Assembly: GCF_002973595.1 (NCBI RefSeq) | Contig: NZ_PVEO01000001.1 | Span: 682,001 to 746,000 of the forward strand | Direction of reading: 5' to 3' | Length of the DNA: 64,000 nucleotides | Source of the DNA: Jejuia pallidilutea | Lineage (GTDB): Bacteria; Bacteroidota; Bacteroidia; Flavobacteriales; Flavobacteriaceae | Shown here: positions 28,084 through 36,643 of the stretch, in pieces | Layout: each line of letters starts with the position of its first letter | Numbering within the stretch: the first letter of the stretch is position 1 | Program-made: the position numbers and the translations under genes | Notes under the pieces: generated by a model | The model's database searches: none | Seen by the model: only the letters and a program-made list of their open reading frames with translations | Told to the model about the DNA's origin: nothing

Positions 28084-28155
28084 AGTAACCAGTACACAGT
28101 CGCAGTAAGCAGTTACAAGTACTGAATACTGAATACTGAGGTACTGAATACTGAA
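28084..28155 (+). repeat. Degenerate CAGT / TACTGAA tandem repeat tract between sufC and sufD
   Basis: First half is built from CAGTAACCAGTACACAGT-like units, second half from seven-base GAATACT units (TACTGAATACTGAATACTG, then the same again). Copies with similar CAGT units lie after sufT at 32527-32552, and GTACTGAATAC recurs at 29473-29483. It fills most of the 81-bp gap. No ORF or terminator is seen. Confidence 0.6.
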
Positions 28156-28160
28156 AAAAC

Positions 28161-29474
28161 ATGGATTTAAAAGAAAAATTAGTATCATCATTTTTAGCGT
28201 TTGAAAACAGAGTAGATGTAGATGCCTATGCGCACAATCTTCGATCTGATGCTATTAAGATATTTGAAGAAAAAGGCTTTCCTTCTAAAAAGGAAGAGGC
28301 TTGGAAATACACCTCTTTAAACAGTATTTTAAAGGAAGATTATAGCGTATTCCCAAAGCAAGAAAATGCTCTGGAATACAGCCAAGTAAAACAGTATTTT
28401 ATTCACGACATTGATAGTTATAAAATTATTTTTATTGACGGCAAATACTCATCACATTTATCACAAACCACTCATGATGGTATAGATGTATGTTTAATGT
28501 CGGCCGCTTTAAACAAACCAAAATATCAATTGGTTATAGAGAATTACTTTAACAAAGCAGCAGGAAAAGACAGTCTAACATCCTTAAACACTGCATTTTC
28601 ATGCGAAGGTGCCTACATTCATATTCCAAAGAATAAAATTGTAGAAAAACCAATTCAGATTTTACATTTTTCAACAGGAAACGAATCGGCAACCATGTTA
28701 CAACCACGAAATTTAGTGGTGGTAGGCGAAAATTCGCATGTTCAAATTATAGAGCGCCATCAAAGTTTAACAGATAATCCTGTGCTCACCAATAGTGTTA
28801 CCGAAATTTTTGCAAACAAGCGCGCCATTGTAGATTATTATAAAATTCAAAATGATAAAGAAAACGCTTCTCTTATAGATAATACCTTTATTAAACAAAA
28901 AAGGGAAAGTTTAGCTTCCGTTCATACTTTTGCTTTTGGTGGCAAATTAACGCGTAATAATTTAAACTTTTATCAAAACGGCGAACGTATAGATTCTACC
29001 TTAAAAGGCATCACTATTATTGGCAACAAACAACATGTAGACCACAACACGTTGGTACACCATATAGAGCCTAATTGCGAAAGTCATCAAGATTATAAAG
29101 GTATTTTTGCCGACCGCTCTACAGGTGTGTTTAACGGGAAAGTTGTTGTTGAAAAAGAGGCTCAAAAAACTAATGCGTTTCAAGCCAACAACAATATTTT
29201 AATAAGCGATAAAGCATCTATAAATACCAAACCTCAACTAGAAATTTTTGCCGATGATGTAAAATGTTCCCATGGTTGTACTATTGGGCAGTTAGATGAA
29301 AATGCTATGTTTTACATGCGGTCTCGTGGTATTCCAGAAAAGGAAGCACGCGCATTGTTAATGTTTGCATTTAGTAATAATGTTTTAGAGTCGGTTAAAA
29401 TTCCAGAGTTAAAACAACGTATTACCAAAATAATCGCCAATAAGTTGGGCGTAAATATTGGATTCGATCTTTAG
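28161..29474 (+). CDS. sufD: Fe-S cluster assembly protein SufD
   Basis: A 437-residue partner of SufB. The N-terminal helical part (EEAWKYTSL at about 46-54) and the beta-helix C-terminal part (DHNTLVHH, DGVDVCL-like, KCSHGCTIGQLDENAMFYMRSRGI) are typical, including the HGxT(x)G motif near the end. It lies downstream of sufC as in most Bacteroidota suf operons, after the repeat tract at 28084-28155. Confidence 0.95.
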   Translation: MDLKEKLVSSFLAFENRVDVDAYAHNLRSDAIKIFEEKGFPSKKEEAWKYTSLNSILKEDYSVFPKQENALEYSQVKQYFIHDIDSYKIIFIDGKYSSHLSQTTHDGIDVCLMSAALNKPKYQLVIENYFNKAAGKDSLTSLNTAFSCEGAYIHIPKNKIVEKPIQILHFSTGNESATMLQPRNLVVVGENSHVQIIERHQSLTDNPVLTNSVTEIFANKRAIVDYYKIQNDKENASLIDNTFIKQKRESLASVHTFAFGGKLTRNNLNFYQNGERIDSTLKGITIIGNKQHVDHNTLVHHIEPNCESHQDYKGIFADRSTGVFNGKVVVEKEAQKTNAFQANNNILISDKASINTKPQLEIFADDVKCSHGCTIGQLDENAMFYMRSRGIPEKEARALLMFAFSNNVLESVKIPELKQRITKIIANKLGVNIGFDL

Positions 29475-29514
29475 TACTGAATACGCTTTCGGTAGCCATA
29501 AATGTTTAATTAAT

Positions 29515-29562
29515 TTGAAGCTAATCCCGCTTTCGGCAGTCGCTCTATGCGAGTAGCTTCAA
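29515..29562. repeat. Inverted repeat between sufD and sufS
   Basis: Perfect 9-bp arms TTGAAGCTA (29515-29523) and TAGCTTCAA (29554-29562) around a GC-richer 30-bp loop that contains two GCTTTCGG-like blocks with the preceding sequence. It fills the 122-bp gap, with no T run, so an mRNA-processing or stability element is more likely than a terminator. Confidence 0.5.
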
Positions 29563-29596
29563 CAAATGCCTCAATCGGGGCTAAACCATATATGCC

Positions 29597-30811
29597 ATGC
29601 TTAATGTAGAAAACATTCGAAAAGACTTCCCCATTCTTTCTCGCAAAGTAAATGGCAAACCTTTAGTATATTTAGATAATGCTGCAACATCGCAAACACC
29701 ACAACAGGTTATAGATGTTATTGTAGACTATTACTCTAATTACAATGCTAACATTCATCGTGGTGTTCATACATTAAGTCAAGAAGCTACAGATTTATAC
29801 GAGGCATCTCGCCAAAAAATACAAGCGCATTTTAATGCAAAATTTTCACATGAAATAATTTTCACCTCGGGCACTACACATGGCATCAACCTAGTAGCAA
29901 ACGGATTTTCATCCATTCTAAAAAAAGGCGATGAAATTATAGTTTCTGCATTAGAACATCATAGTAATATTGTACCATGGCAGATGTTGTGTGAGCGTAC
30001 TGGTGCAATTTTAAAAGTTATTCCAATGAATGATGAGGGCGAACTTATTATATCGGAATTCGATGCGCTGCTTTCTAAAACTACCAAATTGGTGTTTGTT
30101 AACCATATCTCAAACGCTTTAGGCACAATAAACCCTATAGAATATATTATTGGAAAAGCACACGAGGTTGGAGCTGCTGTTTTGATTGATGGTGCACAGT
30201 CTACACCACACATAAAACCAGACCTTCAAGCCTTAGATGTAGATTTTTATGTTACCTCCGCCCATAAAATTTGTGGGCCTACAGGCATTGGTATGCTTTA
30301 CGGAAAAGAAGAATGGTTAAAAAAATTACCACCCTATCAAGGTGGTGGTGAAATGATTGCTGAAGTAACTTTTGAAAAAACTACATACGCAGAATTACCT
30401 CATAAGTTTGAAGCAGGAACACCCAATATTTGTGGCGGTATAGCTTTTGGTGCCGCTGTAGATTACATGAACAATATTGGTTTTGATAATATTGCGGCTT
30501 ACGAAAACGAACTGCTAGAGTACGGCACAGAAAAACTTTTACAAATTGAAGGTTTAAAAATCTATGGGGTTTCTAAACATAAAACCTCTGTAATTTCTTT
30601 TAATCTAGAAGGCATACATCCTTACGATGTGGGCACCATTTTAGACAAACTTGGAATTGCAGTGAGAACAGGCCACCATTGCGCACAACCTATTATGGAT
30701 TTCTATAAAATTCCAGGAACTGTTCGTGCATCTTTCGCATTTTACAATACCAAAGCTGAAATTGATGCTTTAGTTGAAGGTGTTAAAAAAGCTAAAATGA
30801 TGCTATCTTAA
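29597..30811 (+). CDS. sufS: Cysteine desulfurase SufS
   Basis: A 404-residue class V aminotransferase-fold enzyme that mobilises sulfur from cysteine for cluster assembly. Lys224 in SAHKICGPTG is the PLP lysine. Cys362 in RTGHHCAQP lies on the short loop typical of SufS (group II) and forms the persulfide passed to SufE. His at 121-122 (SALEHHSN) stacks on PLP. Length is standard. Confidence 0.96.
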   Translation: MLNVENIRKDFPILSRKVNGKPLVYLDNAATSQTPQQVIDVIVDYYSNYNANIHRGVHTLSQEATDLYEASRQKIQAHFNAKFSHEIIFTSGTTHGINLVANGFSSILKKGDEIIVSALEHHSNIVPWQMLCERTGAILKVIPMNDEGELIISEFDALLSKTTKLVFVNHISNALGTINPIEYIIGKAHEVGAAVLIDGAQSTPHIKPDLQALDVDFYVTSAHKICGPTGIGMLYGKEEWLKKLPPYQGGGEMIAEVTFEKTTYAELPHKFEAGTPNICGGIAFGAAVDYMNNIGFDNIAAYENELLEYGTEKLLQIEGLKIYGVSKHKTSVISFNLEGIHPYDVGTILDKLGIAVRTGHHCAQPIMDFYKIPGTVRASFAFYNTKAEIDALVEGVKKAKMMLS

Positions 30812-30857
30812 AAATTTGGCGTCTTTTTTGTAAATTCCATTGTAAACTTTAATTAAA

Positions 30858-31652
30858 ATGAAAGCACTACTAATGTGTATCTGCCTATTTGTGTTACGGT
30901 GTTGTTGGGGACCAACAGAATATCAAATAATGCAAGTCTTACAAAACGATGCTAATATTTTGAAAACGCTTTATGGAACTTATAAGATAAACACCTTAAA
31001 ACTAGAAGAAGTATCAGTGCACAACATTACCATTTCATTTAACGACAGTACGAAACAAGTATCTGGATTTTCGGAGTGTAATCGGTTTTTTGGCTCATAT
31101 AGATTAGAAGAAAACATCCTAACCTTCAATCAATTAGCATCAACAAAGATGTTATGTTCTGAAGATAAAAATAAAACAGAAAGGAAGTTTCTTAAAACTT
31201 TAGAAAAAGCCAATACTATTTACTTTTCAGAAAATGGATTTTCGCTTTTCAATAATAAAACCTTGCTATTATCTGCTTCAAAAGTAATAGAAGAAAACCA
31301 TCTAAGTTTTGAGTATTCTGCATCCTCAAGAGGCAATTACAAACGTATTAAAATTGATAAGACACATATTGAACTCTCAAAGAAAAGAGCAGGGAAATCA
31401 TTAAAGCGCTCCATAGATTCTAAACATTGGGAAACACTAGTAAAACTCTCAGAAGCTATTGAAATTAAAAGTATTAATAATTTAGAAGCTCCAAGCAAAA
31501 AATTTCAGTTTGATGGTGCGCCTTTAGCACATCTTAAAATAACTTTAAACGGGCAAACCTATACATCTGCACCTTTCGATCATGGAAACCCACCAGAAGA
31601 TATTGCAGAATTAGTTAAAGAAATCTTATCAATAGCTGAAAACATTGAATAG
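30858..31652 (+). CDS. META-domain protein in the suf operon
   Basis: A 264-residue exported protein. The N-terminal hydrophobic stretch has Cys15-Cys16 (LRCC), so it may be a lipoprotein or simply Sec-secreted. About 35-130 is a META/HslJ domain (LYGTYKIN, GFSECNRFFGSY, FNQLASTKMLC) with the two conserved cysteines of that motif. The C-terminal half is a second compact domain with KRIKIDKTHIELS and QFDGAPLAHLKI, not recognised. It lies between sufS (46 bp) and sufE (55 bp). HslJ-type domains are linked to envelope stress in other bacteria; its role here is unknown. Confidence 0.75.
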   Translation: MKALLMCICLFVLRCCWGPTEYQIMQVLQNDANILKTLYGTYKINTLKLEEVSVHNITISFNDSTKQVSGFSECNRFFGSYRLEENILTFNQLASTKMLCSEDKNKTERKFLKTLEKANTIYFSENGFSLFNNKTLLLSASKVIEENHLSFEYSASSRGNYKRIKIDKTHIELSKKRAGKSLKRSIDSKHWETLVKLSEAIEIKSINNLEAPSKKFQFDGAPLAHLKITLNGQTYTSAPFDHGNPPEDIAELVKEILSIAENIE

Positions 31653-31667
31653 CAACATTTCTTGTTG

Positions 31668-31675
31668 TATTTTTG
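31668..31675 (+). promoter_or_regulatory. Possible internal promoter before sufE
   Basis: TATTTTTG, exact TAnnTTTG, 32 bp before the sufE start. It could allow sufE-sufT to be expressed apart from the upstream suf genes. Only the -7 element is seen. Confidence 0.35.
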
Positions 31676-31707
31676 TTATATAAATTTAGGTTTGAAAAAA
31701 TAAATTC

Positions 31708-32130
31708 ATGAGTATAGAAGAGATTCAAAACGAAATAATAGACGAATTTTCAATGTTTGAAGATTGGGAAGAACGTTACCAATATATGATTGATTTAGGG
31801 AAAGATTTACCCTTAATTGACGACCAATACAAAACCGACAGCAATATTATAAAAGGCTGCCAAAGTAAGGTTTGGGTACACGCTGAAATGAACAACGATA
31901 AAGTGGAATTTACCGCCGATAGCGATGCCATTATTACAAAAGGTATTATTGCTATTCTTATTCGTGTATTTTCAAATCAGCATCCTAAAGACATTATTGA
32001 CGCCGATACTGATTTTATTGATAAAATTGGATTAAAAGAACATTTATCACCAACACGTGCCAATGGCTTAGTAAGCATGGTGAAGCAATTAAAAATGTAT
32101 GCCATTGCATACCAAACACAATTGAACTAA
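31708..32130 (+). CDS. sufE: Sulfur acceptor SufE
   Basis: A 140-residue protein that takes the persulfide from SufS Cys362 to SufB. Cys51 in IKGCQSKVWV is the acceptor cysteine, in the canonical position. The rest (WEERYQYMIDLG, LKEHLSPTRANGL) matches the family. Length is normal. Confidence 0.96.
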   Translation: MSIEEIQNEIIDEFSMFEDWEERYQYMIDLGKDLPLIDDQYKTDSNIIKGCQSKVWVHAEMNNDKVEFTADSDAIITKGIIAILIRVFSNQHPKDIIDADTDFIDKIGLKEHLSPTRANGLVSMVKQLKMYAIAYQTQLN

Positions 32131-32162
32131 GTTTAAACGTTGGCGTTTTTATTCGTTTAAAC
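32131..32162. repeat. Inverted repeat between sufE and sufT
   Basis: Arms GTTTAAACG (32131-32139) and CGTTTAAAC (32154-32162) enclose a T-rich loop. The arms are near-palindromes themselves. It begins immediately after the sufE stop codon. Confidence 0.45.
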
Positions 32163-32196
32163 GCATCAACAAATAAACCTTTAAACAATTAAAAAA

Positions 32197-32520
32197 ATGA
32201 GTGAACCAATAGATACAACCGAATTAGGCGAAAAAATAGTAAACGTTTTAAAAACGATTTATGATCCAGAAATTCCAGTAGATATTTACGAATTAGGACT
32301 AATTTATGATGTGTTTGTAAATGAGGACTACGACGTAAAAATTTTAATGACCTTAACAACACCAAATTGTCCGGTAGCAGAAACTTTACCGCTAGAGGTT
32401 GAAGAAAAGGTAAAATCGTTAAACGATGTAAACGATGCAGAGGTTGAAATTACTTTTGATCCGCCTTGGACTCAAGAACTAATGAGCGAAGAAGCAAAGT
32501 TAGAACTAGGAATGCTTTAA
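32197..32520 (+). CDS. sufT: SufT-type Fe-S assembly protein (DUF59/MIP18 family)
   Basis: A 107-residue MIP18-family protein involved in Fe-S cluster maturation or delivery. DPEIPVDIYELGLIYD is the family hallmark, and the conserved cysteine is in TTPNCPVAE (Cys57). PaaD and SufT share this fold; the suf context decides for SufT. Confidence 0.92.
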   Translation: MSEPIDTTELGEKIVNVLKTIYDPEIPVDIYELGLIYDVFVNEDYDVKILMTLTTPNCPVAETLPLEVEEKVKSLNDVNDAEVEITFDPPWTQELMSEEAKLELGML

Positions 32521-32570
32521 TAAGTCTGCAGTTTCAGTAACAGTTTTTAGTAAATTTACCTTATACAATT

Positions 32571-33077
32571 TTGAAAGACGAGATTATAAATCGCGTAGCG
32601 AATAGTAAATTGGTTACCATAGACCTAGAGGATTATTATCCTGAAGGTAAGCGTGTGTTGTTTGATATTAAAGATTGGCTTTTTGAAGGTTTTGTACTTC
32701 GCGAGAAGGATTTTAGACAACAGGTAGCCGATTGTAATTGGAGCGATTACAAAAACCAATATATAGCTTTAACCTGTAGTACAGATGCCATTATTCCCGG
32801 TTGGGCGTATATGTTGCTTAGCATAAACTTAGAGCCTTACGCTAAAAAAATTATTATTGGCGATTTAGAACAATTAGAAACATCTATCTACCAAGATATA
32901 ATAAACAACTTGGATGTTTCTGGGTACCAAGACAAGCCAATAATAGTAAAAGGCTGTGCTAATAAACCTGTTCCCCAAAATGCCTACATTATGCTTAGCA
33001 ATAAGTTAAAGCCCTTTGCCAAATCTATTATGTATGGAGAAGCTTGCTCTTCTGTGCCACTTTACAAAAAGAAATAG
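32571..33077 (+). CDS. DUF2480 family protein
   Basis: A 168-residue cytosolic protein starting at TTG (32571). No in-frame ATG exists near, and the family start (EIINRVANSKLVTIDLEDYYPEGKR) is fully contained only with this TTG. Conserved features are DWLFEGFVLREKDFR and CSTDAIIPGWAYML. It is the last gene of the suf cluster, 50 bp after sufT across CAGT repeats. Function unknown; its recurrent place next to suf genes in Bacteroidota is my recollection, not shown here. Confidence 0.88.
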   Translation: MKDEIINRVANSKLVTIDLEDYYPEGKRVLFDIKDWLFEGFVLREKDFRQQVADCNWSDYKNQYIALTCSTDAIIPGWAYMLLSINLEPYAKKIIIGDLEQLETSIYQDIINNLDVSGYQDKPIIVKGCANKPVPQNAYIMLSNKLKPFAKSIMYGEACSSVPLYKKK

Positions 33078-33197
33078 CACCATTAGTGACCTCATAATAT
33101 TATGTGGGTCAAACAATTGGGAAATCAAAAATCACAATGTTTTCTTTAAATAAAACCTAGGATTAGGAGTTCTTTTTCAAAAGAAATATCTTAACAT

Positions 33198-33222
33198 TTG
33201 TTAAAAATTAATATATATTTGC
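33198..33222 (+). promoter_or_regulatory. Promoter for the DUF3078 gene
   Basis: TTTG (33198-33201), 13-bp spacer, TATATTTG (33215-33222), 17 bp before the ATG at 33240. The -7 match is exact; the spacing is on the short side. Confidence 0.5.
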
Positions 33223-33239
33223 CCACATTTTAAAAACTA

Positions 33240-34172
33240 ATGAGAATGAAAAAACTATTATTTTTCGCAGTATTATGTTTAAGCGTTTCAGCTATTAGCG
33301 CTCAAACAAAAGAAGAGTTAGAACAACAAAAAGCTGAAAAACAAGCTGAAGTAGATGCAGCACAAGCTGAAGTTAAAGCTCTACAGGCTAAAATAGATGC
33401 ACTACCGGGTTGGAGAAAAGGTGCTTTTGGTACAATTGGTGGTAGCTTGTCTAATTTTAACAACTGGTATGCACAAGGTGTTCCTAACAATGCCTCTGGT
33501 AATATTGGTTTTACTTTAAATGCATTTGCTAATTTAATTGAAGAGGATTTTTTCTGGAGAAATAGCTTAACAACCAATTTAAACTGGGTAAAGTTTGATG
33601 ACAAAGATATTGCTACAGACGATGATAGCTTTAGAACAGCTACTGATGTATTTAATATCTCATCATTATACGGTAGAAACATCGCCAAAAACCTAGCAGC
33701 ATCTGCTCTAGCAGAATACAGAACCACCATATTAGATAACTTTAACGACCCTGGTTATTTAGATATTGGTATTGGTGCTACTTGGACTCCTATAGAAAAC
33801 CTAGTTGTGGTTGTACACCCATTAAACTACAACTTTGTATTTGCTGATGAAGACACTGTTTTTAACTCCTCTTTAGGTGCTAAAATTGTTGCAGACTATA
33901 CCAGACAAATTGGCGCTATAGCTTTTAAAACTAATCTATCTGCGTTTCAAAGTTATGAGTCTGGAGACTTATCTAACTGGACGTGGACCAACTCTTTTAG
34001 CTATACCCTTTGGAAAATGATTGGTGTTGGTTTTGATTTTGGTTTGAGAAGTAACAAACAAGAAGCCCTAAACTATTCTATTAATACCCTAGGTAATGCT
34101 GGTGAAACTTTTGATACTGTAGATAACGACTTACAAAGCTATTACACTATTGGTTTAAGCTATAAGTTTTAA
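33240..34172 (+). CDS. DUF3078 outer-membrane beta-barrel protein
   Basis: A 310-residue exported protein. Signal peptide ends AISAQ near 21. A 30-residue coiled coil (EELEQQKAEKQAEVDAAQAE and on) precedes a barrel from about 58 (GWRKGAFGTIGGSLSNFNNWYAQG) to the terminal YYTIGLSYKF, a typical outer-membrane C-terminus. The DUF3078 signature is the N-terminal strand with NNWYAQG and the following repeated LN(W/F) strands. It has its own promoter and terminator. Function unknown. Confidence 0.87.
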   Translation: MRMKKLLFFAVLCLSVSAISAQTKEELEQQKAEKQAEVDAAQAEVKALQAKIDALPGWRKGAFGTIGGSLSNFNNWYAQGVPNNASGNIGFTLNAFANLIEEDFFWRNSLTTNLNWVKFDDKDIATDDDSFRTATDVFNISSLYGRNIAKNLAASALAEYRTTILDNFNDPGYLDIGIGATWTPIENLVVVVHPLNYNFVFADEDTVFNSSLGAKIVADYTRQIGAIAFKTNLSAFQSYESGDLSNWTWTNSFSYTLWKMIGVGFDFGLRSNKQEALNYSINTLGNAGETFDTVDNDLQSYYTIGLSYKF

Positions 34173-34225
34173 TAGCTAGTTATATAAACTCACTAAGGCT
34201 AAATTAAAAGCCAAATAATTTGAGT

Positions 34226-34262
34226 AAAAAAAGGTTCTTCACAAACGAAGAGCCTTTTTTTT
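34226..34262 (+). terminator. Terminator after the DUF3078 gene
   Basis: GGTTCTTC (34233-34240) and GAAGAGCC (34247-34254), one G-U pair, loop ACAAAC, followed by eight T. Confidence 0.8.
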
Positions 34263-34333
34263 AACCCCAAATACCATACTTTATTCAAAGCTTAATACTT
34301 ATCATTCACACAAAACCGAAACTACAAAAAGGC

Positions 34334-36640
34334 CTACTCGCCCTTAAACCGTTTTTTATTTCCACCTAAACCAAAAAGCCGTTTAAGAAATCCGTCCCGT
34401 TTTTCAGGTTCACATTTTAAATCCTCTAAGGCTTGGTAGGATGTAGTTTTAAATTCTGCTTTCGTAATTGCATTAAAGTACTCATCTTCATTCAGTTTTT
34501 TATAAAACTTTGCAAAAATTGGTAACGCTGAGTTTGCCCCTTGCCCTATACCTGTGGAACTAAAACCAATGCTATGGTTATCGTTTCCAACCCATGTAAC
34601 ACTCACTAATTTAGGTGTAATACCCACAAACCATCCATCCTTATTATTTTGGGTAGTACCAGTTTTTCCTGCTATTTCATTTCTTAACTTATATTCATTT
34701 CTTAGTCTTGATGCAGTTCCGCTATTTACTGTAGTTTTCATCATTTCCAATACTACTTGCTGGGTATAATCATTAAATGCAGGCACTTTTTTAACTTCAG
34801 GCTTAAAAGATACTAACACCTTTCCGTATCTATCCCTTACTTCTTTTATACAATAGGGTTTTACTGCTTTTCCGGCATTAACGTAACTTGCAAAAGCACC
34901 AGTTAGTGCCTTTAAGTTAATTTCTGCTACACCTAGTGCTATTGATGGTTCATTAGGTATTGTTTTTACAATTCCCAATTTTTCAACTAAATCAACAACT
35001 TTTGGTATCCCTACCTCATTTAAAACCTTAACAGCTATAGTATTTACAGAATTACTTAGCGCTTTTTCTAAACTATAATTTAAGTGAGGGGCTTCTTCTT
35101 CACTTCCAGAATTTGTTGGAGTCCAATCATCATAATTAACATAACTCACAGCTTTTAACGGAAAATAAGTACATGGTTTCATACCGTTTTCTATCGCTGC
35201 TGTATAAACAAAAGGCTTAAAGGTTGACCCTACTTGTCGTTCACTTTGCGATACATGATCGTACTTAAAAAACCTGTAATCAATACCACCTATATAAGTT
35301 CTCACGGCTCCTGAGGAAGGGTCTATTGACAACATTCCTGTATTTAAAAATTTCACAAAATGCTGTAAACTATCCCTAACCGTTATACGCGCTATCGTAT
35401 CGCCATCCCAACTAAATACTTCTACATTTCGTTTAGTGTTAAGAGTGTCTTCTATTTGCTTATCACTCAAACCCTTTTCTTTAAACTTCTTATAAAGAGG
35501 TAATTGCTTAATTATGTTTTTAATAAATGTTCCATTTTGTTTCCAAGGAGCGTTATTACCATATGCGCTTTCAAAATCTTTCTGTAAAACAGCCATATGT
35601 TCTTTCATAGCTTCTTCTGCAAGTTCTTGCATAGCATAGTCTAGTGTGGTGTGCACCTGCAATCCATCTCTATACATATCGTATGGTTGGCCATCTGGTT
35701 TCTTTAATGAATCTAAAATTAGGGTTAATTCTTTTTTTACCTGCTCCCTAAAATAAGGCGCTATACCAACATCATGATTAAATGAACGGTACTCTAGTTT
35801 AAGAGTATCTGCAATAAGTATATCGGCTGTATCTTTTGATAAATATCCATATTTAACCATTTGGTTTAAAACTACATTTCGTCTTGCCTTACTGCGTTTG
35901 GGGTACAATCTTGGGTTATAATAATTATTTGCCTTTAATGTACCTACCAAAACAGCCGATTCTTGTTTATTTAATGATGTAGTTGACTTATTGAAAAATT
36001 TTCGTGCAGCACTCTCAATACCATACGTATTGTCTGGAAATGGTACCGTGTTTAAATAAAGTTCTAGAATTTCTTTTTTAGAATAGATATCCTCAATACG
36101 CTTAGCGATTATGGATTCCCTTAGCTTGTTTATAACAATACTTGCAAAAATATATTGCTTTCTTCCAAACAGATTTTTTGCTAACTGAAGCGTAATTGTA
36201 CTGCCGCCGCCAGCCGACTCATCCTGCATTAAAATAGTTTTTAAAAATACCCTAACTAAGCTTTTATTGTCTATGCCATCATGTTGATAAAAACGAATAT
36301 CCTCGGTAGCTATTAAGGCATCTATTAAATGTTGGGGGAAATCTTTGTAGGTTAAAGGTTGCCTATCGTAAATAAAGTATTTACCAATTAAGCGACCGTT
36401 TTTATCTAAAACTTGCGTAGCAGCCTCTTGCCGTATAAACGTTAAATCTTTTTTAGAAGGTATATTTCCAAAAGCACCACAATACACACTTACAAATAGG
36501 CTCACTAGCAGAAAAACCACAGTTACTAACCCAATTAAACTCCATTTCACCCATTTTTTCCCTAGTATATTTCTACTCCAAACAAAAAGTAAAAAAGCTT
36601 TACTTTTAATGAAATTGCTTTTTTGTGGGCTATTGCTCAT
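34334..36640 (-). CDS. Class A penicillin-binding protein 1A (transglycosylase/transpeptidase)
   Basis: A 768-residue peptidoglycan synthase. One transmembrane helix at about 33-55, then a GT51 glycosyltransferase domain with catalytic Glu113 (ATEDIRFYQHDG) and GGGSTITLQLAKNLF. The transpeptidase domain has Ser472-x-x-Lys475 (GSTFKP), SVN at 531-533 and KTG at 659-661. All catalytic motifs are present. It starts 3 bp after the hflX stop and is probably co-transcribed. The C-terminus is a basic, Gly-rich tail. Confidence 0.95.
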   Translation of the reverse strand: MSNSPQKSNFIKSKAFLLFVWSRNILGKKWVKWSLIGLVTVVFLLVSLFVSVYCGAFGNIPSKKDLTFIRQEAATQVLDKNGRLIGKYFIYDRQPLTYKDFPQHLIDALIATEDIRFYQHDGIDNKSLVRVFLKTILMQDESAGGGSTITLQLAKNLFGRKQYIFASIVINKLRESIIAKRIEDIYSKKEILELYLNTVPFPDNTYGIESAARKFFNKSTTSLNKQESAVLVGTLKANNYYNPRLYPKRSKARRNVVLNQMVKYGYLSKDTADILIADTLKLEYRSFNHDVGIAPYFREQVKKELTLILDSLKKPDGQPYDMYRDGLQVHTTLDYAMQELAEEAMKEHMAVLQKDFESAYGNNAPWKQNGTFIKNIIKQLPLYKKFKEKGLSDKQIEDTLNTKRNVEVFSWDGDTIARITVRDSLQHFVKFLNTGMLSIDPSSGAVRTYIGGIDYRFFKYDHVSQSERQVGSTFKPFVYTAAIENGMKPCTYFPLKAVSYVNYDDWTPTNSGSEEEAPHLNYSLEKALSNSVNTIAVKVLNEVGIPKVVDLVEKLGIVKTIPNEPSIALGVAEINLKALTGAFASYVNAGKAVKPYCIKEVRDRYGKVLVSFKPEVKKVPAFNDYTQQVVLEMMKTTVNSGTASRLRNEYKLRNEIAGKTGTTQNNKDGWFVGITPKLVSVTWVGNDNHSIGFSSTGIGQGANSALPIFAKFYKKLNEDEYFNAITKAEFKTTSYQALEDLKCEPEKRDGFLKRLFGLGGNKKRFKGE

Positions 36641-36643
36641 AAC

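Noticed and set aside
28084-28155. Possible CRISPR-like array between sufC and sufD
   Set aside because: Units are 7 bases or degenerate CAGT blocks without spacers of constant length, and no cas genes are present.
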